Part shown: in pieces, positions 24,482-32,644 of the stretch
Position numbering within the stretch: position 1 is the first letter of the stretch
Layout of the letters: each line of letters opens with the position of its first letter
Assembly (NCBI GenBank): GCA_964625575.1
Contig: CAZVBQ010000008.1
Coordinates: 46,673 to 110,672 of the forward strand
Direction of reading: 5' to 3'
Source: UTCHB3 sp964625575
GTDB lineage: Bacteria; Bacteroidota; Ignavibacteria; Ignavibacteriales; Ignavibacteriaceae
Length of the DNA: 64,000 bases
Translations under genes and position numbers: made by a program
Notes under the pieces: model-generated
Database searches by the model: none
What the model was told of the DNA's origin: nothing
Seen by the model: the letters and a program-made list of their open reading frames with translations, nothing else

Positions 24482-26509
24482 CTATCCGCGGGTATTGGTT
24501 TCTTTGATCGAATATTCCTTCTCTGTCTGGAAGTTGTGCACGAGCATCTCACCGAGGAGTCCTGTCGTAAAGAACTGGACACCAACGATCATCAGGAGCA
24601 TGCCAAGCTGAAGGAGAGGACGGTTGCTGAGTGACTGCTGTTCGAATATCCACTCATACGAAAGATATCCGTTGATAGCGAATCCAAGCAGGAACGCGAG
24701 CGCTCCAAAGAAGCCGAAAAGGTGCATCGGACGCTTGATGTAGCGCGTGATGAAAGTTACTGTGATAAGATCGACAAAGCCTTTGAAGAATCTGGAAGCA
24801 CCGAACTTGGTGACGCCATACTTCCTCGGGCTGTGTTTAACCACCAATTCCGTTACTGTGAAACCTTTCCACTTAGCGAGAATCGGGATGTATCTGTGCA
24901 TCTCGCCATAAATAGTGAGGTTATCAACCACGTTTTTGCGGTAGGCTTTAAGACCACAGTTGAAATCGTGCAGTTTAATACCGCTCATAGTGGCTGTTAC
25001 GAAATTGAACAGCTTCGACGTGTACTTCTTTATGAAGGGATCGTAGCGTTTCTTCTTCCAACCCGAGACCATGTCGTAACCTTCCTCAAGTTTTTTAAGG
25101 AGGTTCGGTATTTCATGCGGATCATCCTGTAGATCGGCATCCATCGTAACTACAACGTCGCCTTTCGCGGCACGGAAGCCCATGTTAAGCGCGGCGGATT
25201 TACCGTAGTTCATCTGGAAACTGATATACTTGAATCGTTGGTCGGTACGGCAGATATCCTTGATTATCCGCAACGACTTGTCTGACGAACCGTCATCAAC
25301 GAAGATAACCTCACCCTGAATGGGGAGATCCCTGAAAGTCGATTTTATCTCGTTCGCGAGATGAATGAGTGACTCATCTTCATTGTACAGGGGCACCACG
25401 ATCGAAACCTTGGTAAAGTTTGTTTTAAACCTTGATCTCTGTGGTTGAGGCTGCTGCTGTTGGGTTGACTGCTGCCTCTCGGCCGGTTTATAAGGCTCGC
25501 GTGAAGGTTTTCTGTCGCGGTCGCGGTCACGATCCCTGTTTCTGTCGCGGTCACGGTCGCGGTTATCCTGTCTGACCACCGGTTCAGGTTTGGGTTCCTG
25601 CCTTACGACGGGTTCCGGTTTCGGTTCGCGTCTCTGTTCAGGTTTCCGTTCTTCAGAGCGTACCGGTTCTTTTCTCTCTGGAACCTGTACCACAGGTTTT
25701 GGAGCTTCCTGATCAGCAGGGGTTTTCACGAGACCTTTATCAACTTTTATGTTGACGATGGTAGGATCGGGAGTAAGCTCTTTATTCTCCTGCTGTTGGC
25801 GCTGATTGTGCCTGTTCTGGTTCTTCAGATTCTCGCGGTTGTCGCGGCGTGGTCTTTCACCCCGGCGGTCCTGCCTTGGTTGTGTGCCGGTTTTAGGCGC
25901 TTCGTCAGTTTTGACTTCAGCGGAAGTGTCGCCTTCGGCTGTTGGTTCGGCGATAATGTTTTCTGTCTGCTGCTTTTCAACTGCCGGAGCCTCAACTTTA
26001 ACATCTTCAATTTTTGGAGCGGCTGTTTCAGCCTTCACTTCAACAGGTTCAACCGGCTGCTTTACCACATCCGGTGTTTTGTTCTCCTGTTTAACAGGTT
26101 CAACAGTTTCTTTTGCCTCAACCACGGGTTTCACGACGGTTTCGGCGACGGGCTCAACCGCAGGCTCTTTAACCGGAGCACTGCTCTCAGCGGGTGTTGC
26201 CTCAGGTTTGGCGAATTCTTTTTTCTCGCCGGGGGCTGATCCCTTGTCAACACGTGGTTTTATCCTGTAAACGTGGCTGTTCTGCTCTTTAACTATAACT
26301 TTCTCCTTTGCCACAAGAACAGCTGTTTCATTCTCCTCTGTGCCCTTTACTTCGTTTGTCGCTTCTTCTTCTTTGTTACCCTTGGTTGCTTTTTCGCTAA
26401 TTTGATCCCCGTTTACAGTTGAAACCTTCTCTTCAGCGGGCGTACCGGCCGCGGCAGGTTTCTGTTCGTTCAACTTGTCGTTGTTCAGTTCTTCTTTTTC
26501 CTTTTCCAC
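24482..26509 (-). CDS. GT2 polyprenyl-phosphate glycosyltransferase with a 366-residue low-complexity N-terminal extension
   Basis: A 675-aa protein whose enzyme part is only residues 367-675. That part is a DPM1/GtrB-like GT2: VSIVVPLYNEDESLIHL, VIFVDDGSSDKS, MDADLQDDPHEIP (DxD), DFNCGLKAYR, HSPRKYGVTKFG, then two C-terminal membrane helices. It should transfer a sugar to polyprenyl phosphate on the cytoplasmic side. Residues 1-366 have no fold signature: first an acidic Glu/Lys/Pro/Val region, then Arg/Gln/Asn-rich stretches, EPKPEPVVRQ repeats and an Arg-Asp dipeptide run near 325-345. The frame is intact with no internal break, and the antisense ORFs there are shadows. The first gene of the glycan operon. 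The extension resembles RNA-associated disordered tails, but its role is unknown. Confidence 0.92.
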   Translation of the reverse strand: MEKEKEELNNDKLNEQKPAAAGTPAEEKVSTVNGDQISEKATKGNKEEEATNEVKGTEENETAVLVAKEKVIVKEQNSHVYRIKPRVDKGSAPGEKKEFAKPEATPAESSAPVKEPAVEPVAETVVKPVVEAKETVEPVKQENKTPDVVKQPVEPVEVKAETAAPKIEDVKVEAPAVEKQQTENIIAEPTAEGDTSAEVKTDEAPKTGTQPRQDRRGERPRRDNRENLKNQNRHNQRQQQENKELTPDPTIVNIKVDKGLVKTPADQEAPKPVVQVPERKEPVRSEERKPEQRREPKPEPVVRQEPKPEPVVRQDNRDRDRDRNRDRDRDRDRKPSREPYKPAERQQSTQQQQPQPQRSRFKTNFTKVSIVVPLYNEDESLIHLANEIKSTFRDLPIQGEVIFVDDGSSDKSLRIIKDICRTDQRFKYISFQMNYGKSAALNMGFRAAKGDVVVTMDADLQDDPHEIPNLLKKLEEGYDMVSGWKKKRYDPFIKKYTSKLFNFVTATMSGIKLHDFNCGLKAYRKNVVDNLTIYGEMHRYIPILAKWKGFTVTELVVKHSPRKYGVTKFGASRFFKGFVDLITVTFITRYIKRPMHLFGFFGALAFLLGFAINGYLSYEWIFEQQSLSNRPLLQLGMLLMIVGVQFFTTGLLGEMLVHNFQTEKEYSIKETNTRG

Positions 26510-26546
26510 GAACTATCTGTGTCCTATGTTATTACTTCAATTGACT

Positions 26547-26579
26547 GAAAGTTAAAATAAAAATATTTCAACCTAACAA
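26547..26579 (-). promoter_or_regulatory. candidate promoter of the surface-glycan operon
   Basis: On the minus strand TTG (26579-26577) is followed after 22 nt by TAACTTTC (26554-26547), one mismatch from TAnnTTTG. It lies about 40 nt before the GT2 start at 26509. The spacer from 26510 to 26750 holds no gene; it also contains a GCCATATGGC palindrome at 26636-26645. Confidence 0.4.
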
Positions 26580-26704
26580 TTTACGAAATAAAGAGTTAGT
26601 AGGGAAAGGGAAAATAGGAAGTGCTGTCGCCCGTGGCCATATGGCGGGTGTTCCCGGCAGTTCGAAGTGTTGTAACCTGATTCAGGGGAACAATTTAATG
26701 TGGA

Positions 26705-26733
26705 ACAGGCTGCCCTTGTGAGGAGCAGCCTGT
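26705..26733. terminator. hairpin after the lipoprotein gene
   Basis: A perfect 9-bp stem ACAGGCTGC (26705-26713) with GCAGCCTGT (26725-26733). It lies 18 nt after the minus-strand stop at 26751. The stem core resembles the other terminators in the window, but no T-run follows on either strand, so termination is uncertain. Confidence 0.6.
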
Positions 26734-26750
26734 ATCAGATGCAATGGAAA

Positions 26751-27248
26751 TTATTTATTAAGCTCTTCCACGTTGCCGGGGGTCGACTCATTAACCTTCC
26801 AGCCGTCAGCCTTCTTTACGAGTTTATCCTCAATCTCCGTTCTGTTATCGGTGAAGTCAGGTCCCGAAACCTTTTTGGTTACGAGCACTTTTTTAATGGT
26901 TGCCGTGGTATCTTTGATCTCGACTATCTGGAACTTCTCGAGTGTTACATCGAACTTGTACTGCGAGAGAAGCGGTTCGTAGAGCGCCTTGTTGAGTTCA
27001 TAAAGCGATGATCCGGGATCGAGAGTTGACAGATATCCCTCCACATCCCCCTTGTTCATGGCGACAACCTGTTTTTCAATCACTGCTTTAATTGCTTCTT
27101 CCGGGGTGCGGGCGGTTTCCCCACCTTCAGGGGCTTTAGCTGAATCGGCGGGCGTACCGCCACCGACCGTGGTTTTAACAGTGCATCCGCTGAATGGCAG
27201 GATAAAAAGAACTGCAAGGAGAAATGCTCCGAATGTGAGATTTTTCAC
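26751..27248 (-). CDS. NTF2-like lipoprotein
   Basis: A 165-aa protein with a lipoprotein signal peptide: hydrophobic core then LPFSGC, a good lipobox with Cys22 as the acylated residue. A short Gly/Pro/Ala-rich linker follows, then EEAIKAVIEKQVVAMNKGDVEGYLSTLDP, the start of an NTF2/SnoaL-like cone fold, with ATIKKVLVTKKV and KKADGWKVNE strands at the end. Such lipoproteins resemble DUF4878-type families, and their function is unknown. Probably monocistronic, with TTTG-N19-TATTTTG upstream as a possible promoter. Confidence 0.82.
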   Translation of the reverse strand: MKNLTFGAFLLAVLFILPFSGCTVKTTVGGGTPADSAKAPEGGETARTPEEAIKAVIEKQVVAMNKGDVEGYLSTLDPGSSLYELNKALYEPLLSQYKFDVTLEKFQIVEIKDTTATIKKVLVTKKVSGPDFTDNRTEIEDKLVKKADGWKVNESTPGNVEELNK

Positions 27249-27364
27249 GGTGTGGACCTTGTTGTTTGATTAAATGATCGATTAAAAATGAAATACAAAA
27301 TATTTCACTATTCAAAATAGACAAATTCATCGATTTCTCAAACAGCACCCCAAACTCTTGCCGG

Positions 27365-27413
27365 TTGAAGACCTCCAAACCCTAAACACCAAATCCCAAA
27401 CACCAAACCAACC
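27365..27413 (+). repeat. degenerate heptamer array C
   Basis: About six 7-bp units rich in A and C (acaccaa, atcccaa, acaccaa and similar) in the 236-bp space between the divergent lipoprotein and MORN genes. Period is clear; individual units differ at one to three positions. The rest of the spacer holds only promoter-like AT-rich DNA. Confidence 0.75.
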
Positions 27414-27431
27414 TGTGTACCGATTAATGAA

Positions 27432-27462
27432 TTTATATTCTTCTTCTCGAGTGTTATTTTTG
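27432..27462 (+). promoter_or_regulatory. candidate promoter of the MORN-aguBA gene run
   Basis: TTTA at 27432-27435, 19-nt spacer, then TATTTTTG at 27455-27462, an exact TAnnTTTG box. The predicted start of transcription is about 15 nt before the ATG at 27485. Confidence 0.55.
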
Positions 27463-27484
27463 AGGTTTCCCAAAAAATAAATAC

Positions 27485-28798
27485 ATGCTGAAAACTTTTC
27501 CAATAATCATTCTGTTATCTTTTGTTCTGATGGCACAGCCGGATAAAGAGGTCAGGAAAACCCTTTACCCCAACGGCAAGGTTCAGACAGAAGGAGAATA
27601 CTCGGGTGATATCCTCGATGGATATTACCGTGAATATTTCCCCACCGGTGTACTCTGGAAGGAGTGGACCTTCAAAGCAGGCCACGAGGAAGGGAGATCG
27701 AACTGGTACTTCGAGAACGGCACCTTGAACCGCACGTGGAACTACGTTAACGGTAAACGTGAAGGTGAAGGGCTTTGGTATTACGAGACAGGTGAACTTT
27801 GGGCGAAGGAGAACTATCTTAACGACAAGGTAGAGGGGCTCACCACCACTTACTACAAGTCGGGCAAACTTCAAGGTGAGTGGTACTATAAGGGGGGGCT
27901 TCTTGAAGGGCTTTCAACAGTTTACTATGAAAATGGCGGGAAGGAAGTTGAAAGACCATTTGTAAACGGACTTCAAGACGGTAAAACCACTGTTTACTTC
28001 GAAGGTGGAAAAGTTTCCGCGGTTGCAGACTACAAATTGGGTAAGAAGCACGGATACGCTTATTATTATGATATCCTCGGTAAGCTCAGGGTGCGCGAAC
28101 TTTACGATGCCGATCTCCTCGTCACCCGTATACGGTATGATAAAAACGGTCAGTTCACGGATGAAGAGAGGGTTGAAAGAAATTTTTACCCCAACGGGGT
28201 AATGAAAGACGAAGTGCCGGTAAAGAACGGTTTCAAAGAGGGGAAGTTCAGGTCGTACTTCGAAAACGGTTTTCTGAAACAGGAGATCACCTACACCAAC
28301 GATAAACCTACCGGCTGGATATATAAATATCACGACAACGGTGTTCTTAATCAGGAGGCGGAGCTTTTTAACGGGAAGATAACGGGCTCGGTGAGAACCT
28401 ATTACGAGTCGGGAGCACTGATGTCGGACGCGGTTTACGAAGACGGCGAAAAGAACGGTATCATGTTGGTATACGAGGAAGATGGCCGTCTGAAGTTCCG
28501 GGCAACCTTTCGGGATGACCGATTGAACGGTGAGTACAGGGGGTTTCATAAGAACGGGCTTACCAGGGTGCTTGAGAATTATCTCGATGATGTTCTTAAC
28601 GGGCAGCAATTCTCTTACCTTGAGGATGGTGCCCTTTGGCGGGAGGCTTTCTACAAAAACGGAAAGCTTGAAGGAGTGCTTAAGGAATACTATGCTGACG
28701 GGGTGGTGAAGAAGGAAGAATTTTATGAGGACGGCGTATTGAAAACCGCAAGGGAGTTTGATACACTTGGCAATTTAACCTACAAATTTGGATACTGA
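27485..28798 (+). CDS. exported MORN-repeat (YwqK-like) protein, long form
   Basis: A 437-aa protein with a signal peptide (MLKTFPIIILLSFVLMAQ) followed by about 17 consecutive MORN_2-type repeats of roughly 23 residues. The consensus is a Y-x-x-G-x-L/V turn followed by a G-x-x-x-G strand pair, e.g. YYETGELWAKENYLNDKVEG and YYESGALMSDAVYEDGEKNG. Such repeats form long open beta sheets. Databases often label them as YwqK family antitoxin, but an exported protein of this size is unlikely to be an antitoxin. No T9SS tail. A shorter paralogue starts one base after its stop, and the agmatine-pathway genes follow. Confidence 0.9.
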   Translation: MLKTFPIIILLSFVLMAQPDKEVRKTLYPNGKVQTEGEYSGDILDGYYREYFPTGVLWKEWTFKAGHEEGRSNWYFENGTLNRTWNYVNGKREGEGLWYYETGELWAKENYLNDKVEGLTTTYYKSGKLQGEWYYKGGLLEGLSTVYYENGGKEVERPFVNGLQDGKTTVYFEGGKVSAVADYKLGKKHGYAYYYDILGKLRVRELYDADLLVTRIRYDKNGQFTDEERVERNFYPNGVMKDEVPVKNGFKEGKFRSYFENGFLKQEITYTNDKPTGWIYKYHDNGVLNQEAELFNGKITGSVRTYYESGALMSDAVYEDGEKNGIMLVYEEDGRLKFRATFRDDRLNGEYRGFHKNGLTRVLENYLDDVLNGQQFSYLEDGALWREAFYKNGKLEGVLKEYYADGVVKKEEFYEDGVLKTAREFDTLGNLTYKFGY

Positions 28799-28799
28799 T

Positions 28800-29702
28800 A
28801 TGAAGAAAATTCTGTTGTTTTTCGTGGTCATTGGTTCCGTTTTAATCGCGCAGGAAGGTCCTGTAACTGAAAGATACCCGGGCGGAATAATTAAAGAAGC
28901 TGCAAATTACACAAAAGGAAAGTACAACGGGGAAGTCAGGAAATATTATCCGACCGGTGTGCTTGCGTCGGTTACCAATTATAAGAACGGCGTACTTGAT
29001 GGCAGCGCGATGAACTACGACTCGACCGGTATCATAGACGAGAAATTTATCTATGTCGCGGGGAAATTGCAGGGACCTTTCGCTACATTTCACCCTGACG
29101 GCAGACTTCGCGAATCTGGTGAATACAAAGACGGTGTGTTTTCAGGCGACTACACTTCATTTCATCCGAACGGGCAGGTTAAATCCCGCGCATTTTTTAT
29201 CGCCGGGAAAATGGACGGCATTTCAACAGAATATTGGGAAAACGGTGTTCTGAAAGGTAAACTCGCTTACATAAACGGTGTGCAAGAGGGTGTAACGAAG
29301 TGGTACTATGAGACAGGTGAACTCATGGGTGAATATCCCTACACCGGCAGCAAAATACATGGACTGGTAAAGGAGTGGTATCCTTCAGGAAAGAAAAAGG
29401 CCGAAAAGAACTACGTTGGCAGCAAAGCCGAAGGTGTTCACAGCACCTGGTTTGAGAACGGGAATCTACAGAGTGAGATAACTTTTAAGAACAGTCTTAA
29501 AGAAGGTACCGCCAAAACCTGGTATGAGTCAGGGAAACTCTGGACTGATCAGGTATGGGTTAACAACCGTCTTCATGGCGAGTCGAAGATCTACAGGGAG
29601 AACGGAACCCTGTGGTCGGTTGACACTTATGAAAAAGGCGTATTGAAATCGTCGAAGGAATACGACGAAAAAGGCAATCTCCTCTCTGAGAAAACATACT
29701 GA
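28800..29702 (+). CDS. exported MORN-repeat (YwqK-like) protein, short form
   Basis: A 300-aa paralogue of the gene upstream. The ATG at 28800 (MKKILLFFVVIGSVLIAQEG) is preferred over an in-frame ATG at 28788 that overlaps the previous gene. After the signal peptide there are about 12 repeats of the same 23-residue unit (YYPTGVLASVTNYKNGVLDG, WYYETGELMGEYPYTGSKIHG in part). The final EYDEKGNLLSEKTY matches the REFDTLGNLTYKFGY end of the first gene, so both share a capping repeat. The TTG start of aguB comes 19 nt after its stop, so co-transcription is likely. The role is unknown; surface structure or glycan contact are options. Confidence 0.9.
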   Translation: MKKILLFFVVIGSVLIAQEGPVTERYPGGIIKEAANYTKGKYNGEVRKYYPTGVLASVTNYKNGVLDGSAMNYDSTGIIDEKFIYVAGKLQGPFATFHPDGRLRESGEYKDGVFSGDYTSFHPNGQVKSRAFFIAGKMDGISTEYWENGVLKGKLAYINGVQEGVTKWYYETGELMGEYPYTGSKIHGLVKEWYPSGKKKAEKNYVGSKAEGVHSTWFENGNLQSEITFKNSLKEGTAKTWYESGKLWTDQVWVNNRLHGESKIYRENGTLWSVDTYEKGVLKSSKEYDEKGNLLSEKTY

Positions 29703-29721
29703 GAGGATCGAAGGAGAAAAA

Positions 29722-30612
29722 TTGAAAAACAGTAAATTTAATGTTGGATTATTGCAGCTTCAGATCGGCGAAGACCTTGAAGCGAACGTGAGAAATGCCG
29801 TTGAAGCGGTTAAAGAAGCCGCTACCAAAGGGGCACAGGTGATCTGCCTGCCGGAAATTTATCGCTCGCAGTATTTCTGCCAGAAAGAGGATATTGATCT
29901 CTTCGATCTCGCTGAGACGATACCCGGTGTTTCCACCGAAGTTTTCAGCAAACTCGCCGCGGAAACAAGCACCTATCTTGTGGTTCCCGTATTTGAGAAA
30001 CGCTCATACGGTGTGTACCACAACAGCCTCGTTTTCATCAACGATGATGGCGAAATGCAGGGGATTTACAGGAAAATGCACATTCCGGACGATCCGGCGT
30101 ATTATGAAAAATTTTATTTCGTGCCCGGCGACCTCGGCTTCAAGGCATTCGAGACCCGTTACGGGAAGATCGGCACACTCATCTGCTGGGATCAGTGGTA
30201 TCCTGAAGGGGCGAGGATCACTTCCATGCTTGGGGCTTCAATTCTCTTCTACCCAACCGCTATCGGTTGGCATCCCTATGAAATTGAGGAGCACGGCAAG
30301 CAACAGCGCGATGCCTGGATGACAGTCCAGAGAGGACACGCGATCGCCAACGGGATATATGTCGCCGCCGTGAACCGTGTTGGCTTTGAGCAGCCCGTTC
30401 CTGAACAGGCCGGTATCCGCTTCTGGGGTTCGTCATTTCTGGCTGATCCGCAGGGGGTTATCATCGCAGAGGCTCCCGTTGACAAGGAGGCAGTGATGGT
30501 TGCCGAAATAGACCTCGAAAGAATCGAGTATATACGCCGCAACTGGCCTTTCTTCCGCGACCGGCGGATAGATGCCTACGGCGACGTTACCAAAAGATTT
30601 TTAGAAAACTGA
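29722..30612 (+). CDS. aguB: N-carbamoylputrescine amidase
   Basis: A 296-aa nitrilase-superfamily enzyme that converts N-carbamoylputrescine to putrescine, CO2 and ammonia. The start is a TTG at 29722 with a strong AAGGAG at 29711-29716. The triad is Glu45 in CLPEIYRSQYFCQ, Lys118 in YRKMHIPDDPAYYEKFYF and Cys155 in TLICWDQWYPEGARI. The IPDDPAYYEKFYFVPGD and WDQWYPE segments are diagnostic for AguB rather than other nitrilases. The agmatine deiminase gene follows after 19 nt, which completes the agmatine-to-putrescine route. Confidence 0.96.
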   Translation: MKNSKFNVGLLQLQIGEDLEANVRNAVEAVKEAATKGAQVICLPEIYRSQYFCQKEDIDLFDLAETIPGVSTEVFSKLAAETSTYLVVPVFEKRSYGVYHNSLVFINDDGEMQGIYRKMHIPDDPAYYEKFYFVPGDLGFKAFETRYGKIGTLICWDQWYPEGARITSMLGASILFYPTAIGWHPYEIEEHGKQQRDAWMTVQRGHAIANGIYVAAVNRVGFEQPVPEQAGIRFWGSSFLADPQGVIIAEAPVDKEAVMVAEIDLERIEYIRRNWPFFRDRRIDAYGDVTKRFLEN

Positions 30613-30631
30613 ATAACCTGAACCTGGAAAA

Positions 30632-31696
30632 ATGATGCCAAAGAATCCTGAATACCTGATGCCCGCCGAGTTCGAAAAACATTCGGCTACAATTCTTGGC
30701 TGGCCTCATAACAAAGAGGACTGGCCCGGAAAGTTTGAGCCGATCCCATGGGTTTACACGGAGATCGTGAAGAAACTTGCCCCCTATGAGAAGGTGGTCA
30801 TCCTTTACAACACCACGAGCCAACTCGATGATATCAAGGCAAAACTTGCCATGGCTGAAGTGCCGCAGCAGAATCTCGTGTTCATTCACGCCCCAACGAA
30901 CCGGGGCTGGACCCGCGACTCAATGGCTACCTTCGTAAAAAAAGACGGCGATGTGCACGCGTACGACTTCAGGTTCAACGCTTGGGCAAAGTATGACAAC
31001 TGGAAGAAGGACGCGAAGTCGTCAAAGATACTTCTTGATGGTCTCTCAATTCCATGGGAAGTGCCGGTTTACGATGGCACGGAGATCGTCCTTGAGGGGG
31101 GCGCGATCGACACCAACGGTAAAGGTACACTTCTAACCACTGAAGAGTGCCTGCTCGATCCTGTTATTCAGACCCGCAACCCCGGTTTTACGGCTTACGA
31201 TTATGAATTTGCCTTCAGAAAATTTATGGGCATCACCAATGTTATCTGGCTCGGCAAAGGAATTGCCGGCGATGACACTCACGGACACGTTGACGACCTC
31301 TGTCGCTTCGTTAACACCGGAACCGTAGTGCTTTGCGCGGAGAAGAACCGGAAGGATGAGAACTACAAACTGCTTAACGAGAACCGTGAAAGGCTCGAGG
31401 GCGCGGTGCTTGAAAATGGCTCCAAACTTGAAGTGGTGCCGCTTCCAATGCCGGAACCGCTTATGTTCGACTGGATGAGGTTGCCGGCGAGTTACGCGAA
31501 TTTTTACATCGCTAACGGTACCGTGCTCGTGCCCACGTTCAATGACCCTTCCGACCGGATCGCGCTCGGCATTCTCGCCGAACTGTTCCCGAAAAGAAAA
31601 GTTGTTGGTATCAGCGCTGTCGACCTGGTTTGGGGTCTCGGGACGCTGCATTGTCTCACGCACGAGATACCAGCCGGAAAGAATCTGAATTTCTAA
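30632..31696 (+). CDS. aguA: agmatine deiminase
   Basis: A 354-aa peptidylarginine-deiminase family enzyme that hydrolyses agmatine to N-carbamoylputrescine and ammonia. The features are MPAEFEKHSATILGWPHN at the start, TRDSM (substrate-binding Asp), EGGAID, GIAGDDTHGHVDD near 211-222 with the catalytic His, and the nucleophile Cys341 in GTLHCLTHEIPA. The length is typical. It directly follows aguB. A long hairpin (31711-31752) comes after the stop. With a deoxyhypusine-synthase-like gene 1 kb downstream this marks polyamine metabolism. Confidence 0.96.
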   Translation: MMPKNPEYLMPAEFEKHSATILGWPHNKEDWPGKFEPIPWVYTEIVKKLAPYEKVVILYNTTSQLDDIKAKLAMAEVPQQNLVFIHAPTNRGWTRDSMATFVKKDGDVHAYDFRFNAWAKYDNWKKDAKSSKILLDGLSIPWEVPVYDGTEIVLEGGAIDTNGKGTLLTTEECLLDPVIQTRNPGFTAYDYEFAFRKFMGITNVIWLGKGIAGDDTHGHVDDLCRFVNTGTVVLCAEKNRKDENYKLLNENRERLEGAVLENGSKLEVVPLPMPEPLMFDWMRLPASYANFYIANGTVLVPTFNDPSDRIALGILAELFPKRKVVGISAVDLVWGLGTLHCLTHEIPAGKNLNF

Positions 31697-31710
31697 CAAT
31701 TCCCTGTCAC

Positions 31711-31752
31711 GGTGACCCCGTTTTGCCGGAAAAGAACCGGAGCGGGGTCACC
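31711..31752. terminator. hairpin after aguA
   Basis: GGTGACCCCG (31711-31720) pairs perfectly with CGGGGTCACC (31743-31752); an inner CCGG/CCGG stem forms within the loop. No T-run follows, so it may terminate weakly or protect the 3' end of the aguBA transcript. Confidence 0.65.
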
Positions 31753-31859
31753 TGAATACATTCACTCCCGCGGTTGCTACCAATTATTATCTTGTAATAT
31801 TAGTTCCGCGTGAATATATTCGAATAATGATTCATAAATTTTCCATATTCGGAGTCTCA

Positions 31860-32444
31860 ATGAGAACAAAGACCGGAAACAAGGAAAAAGACATTCTTGA
31901 CGCGGCGATAAAAACCTTCGCGAGAAGCGGATATCACGGGGCAAAAATGTCGAAGATCGCCGAAGAAGGCAATGTCTCGATCGGAACCTTGTACCTCTAT
32001 TATGTAAATAAAGAAGACCTTTTAATGAAGGTTTTCGAAAACCTGTGGAAGCAACTCTACCTTGAACTCGAAAACCTCGCGAACCGTGAGGATATCGGGG
32101 TAACTGAGAAACTTGACTACCTGATCGACGTTTTCTTTGATATTTTTTCAAACAATCCCGACCTCGCCACTGTATTCGTGAATGCGCAGCACCATGTAAT
32201 GCGCAACGCGGTCGTACAGGTAATGTATTATCACGATTTTATGTCGAAAGCCGAGCTGATCATTCAGGCAGGTCAAAAAGCGGGGACAATTAATCCACAA
32301 CTGAATGTAAAGGCATTACGTTTCTTCATTTTGGGTGGTATCCGTAACCTCCTCGAAGTGTGGGCACGCGAACCAAGACTCGTACCCCTTCAGGTGATGC
32401 GCAATAACATAAAAACCGTCATCAAAAAAGGACTGCTGAACTAG
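31860..32444 (+). CDS. TetR family transcriptional regulator
   Basis: A 194-aa repressor. The ATG at 31860 is preferred over 31827 because of GGAG at 31851-31854 and because the DNA-binding domain starts at once: KEKDILDAAIKTFARSGYHGAKMSKIAEEGNVSIGTLYLYYVNKEDLL is a standard TetR helix-turn-helix. The C-terminal ligand domain (70-194) has the FFDIFSNNPDLATVFVNAQHHV pattern of the fatty-acid type FadR/TetR_C regulators. The ligand is unknown. It lies alone between aguA and a convergent DHS-like gene. AT-rich palindromic pieces (GAATATATTC at 31813-31822) upstream could be an operator. The stop codon lies in an octamer array. Confidence 0.9.
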   Translation: MRTKTGNKEKDILDAAIKTFARSGYHGAKMSKIAEEGNVSIGTLYLYYVNKEDLLMKVFENLWKQLYLELENLANREDIGVTEKLDYLIDVFFDIFSNNPDLATVFVNAQHHVMRNAVVQVMYYHDFMSKAELIIQAGQKAGTINPQLNVKALRFFILGGIRNLLEVWAREPRLVPLQVMRNNIKTVIKKGLLN

Positions 32445-32589
32445 AGAACTAGAGAACCTGAGAACTCCAGAACTTGAGAACTCCAGAACTTGAGAACTCC
32501 AGAATTTAAGAACTTAAGTCACGGGTAACGCGCAACCGGCAACGGGTAACGAAAAAGAATAACACTTAACACCTGACACCTAACAATTA
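32438..32589 (+). repeat. octamer and heptamer array D, starting inside the TetR stop codon
   Basis: Ten tandem 8-mers (GAACTAGA, GAACTCCA, GAACTTGA and close variants) run from 32438 to 32517; the first overlaps the TAG stop at 32442-32444 and encodes the last residue. Then come four 7-mers of the gggtaac/cggcaac kind (about 32520-32550) and three of the acctaac kind (about 32563-32586). The array ends at the terminator at 32590. This is the only 8-bp period array in the window. Confidence 0.92.
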
Positions 32590-32629
32590 AAAAAAGCCCC
32601 GCGGATCGATGATCCGGGGGCTTTTTTTT
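32590..32629. terminator. bidirectional rho-independent terminator (TetR / DHS-like)
   Basis: AAAAAGCCCC at 32591-32600 pairs with GGGGGCTTTTT at about 32616-32626, extended inward by GGATC / GATCC around a GAT loop, with one bulge. T-runs lie on both strands. It separates convergent TetR and DHS-like genes. Confidence 0.9.
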
Positions 32630-32644
32630 GTAATTCAAGTAACT

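Noticed and set aside
25796..26270. Two plus-strand ORFs of about 150 aa opposite the GT2 head
   Set aside because: They are shadows of the low-complexity coding sequence (Gly/Ser/Phe-rich mirror of a Glu/Lys/Pro/Val frame) with no start signals.
27485..29702. A toxin-antitoxin system suggested by the YwqK label
   Set aside because: Both proteins carry signal peptides and only MORN repeats; no toxin gene is adjacent.
31805..31832. A TetR operator formed by TGAATATATTC and ATGATTCA
   Set aside because: Only the inner 10-bp GAATATATTC is truly palindromic, and AT-rich palindromes of that length arise by chance; left as a remark on the gene.
32438..32589. A CRISPR array at the repeat region after the TetR gene
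   Set aside because: Units are 7-8 bp without spacers, degenerate, and no cas genes are in the window.
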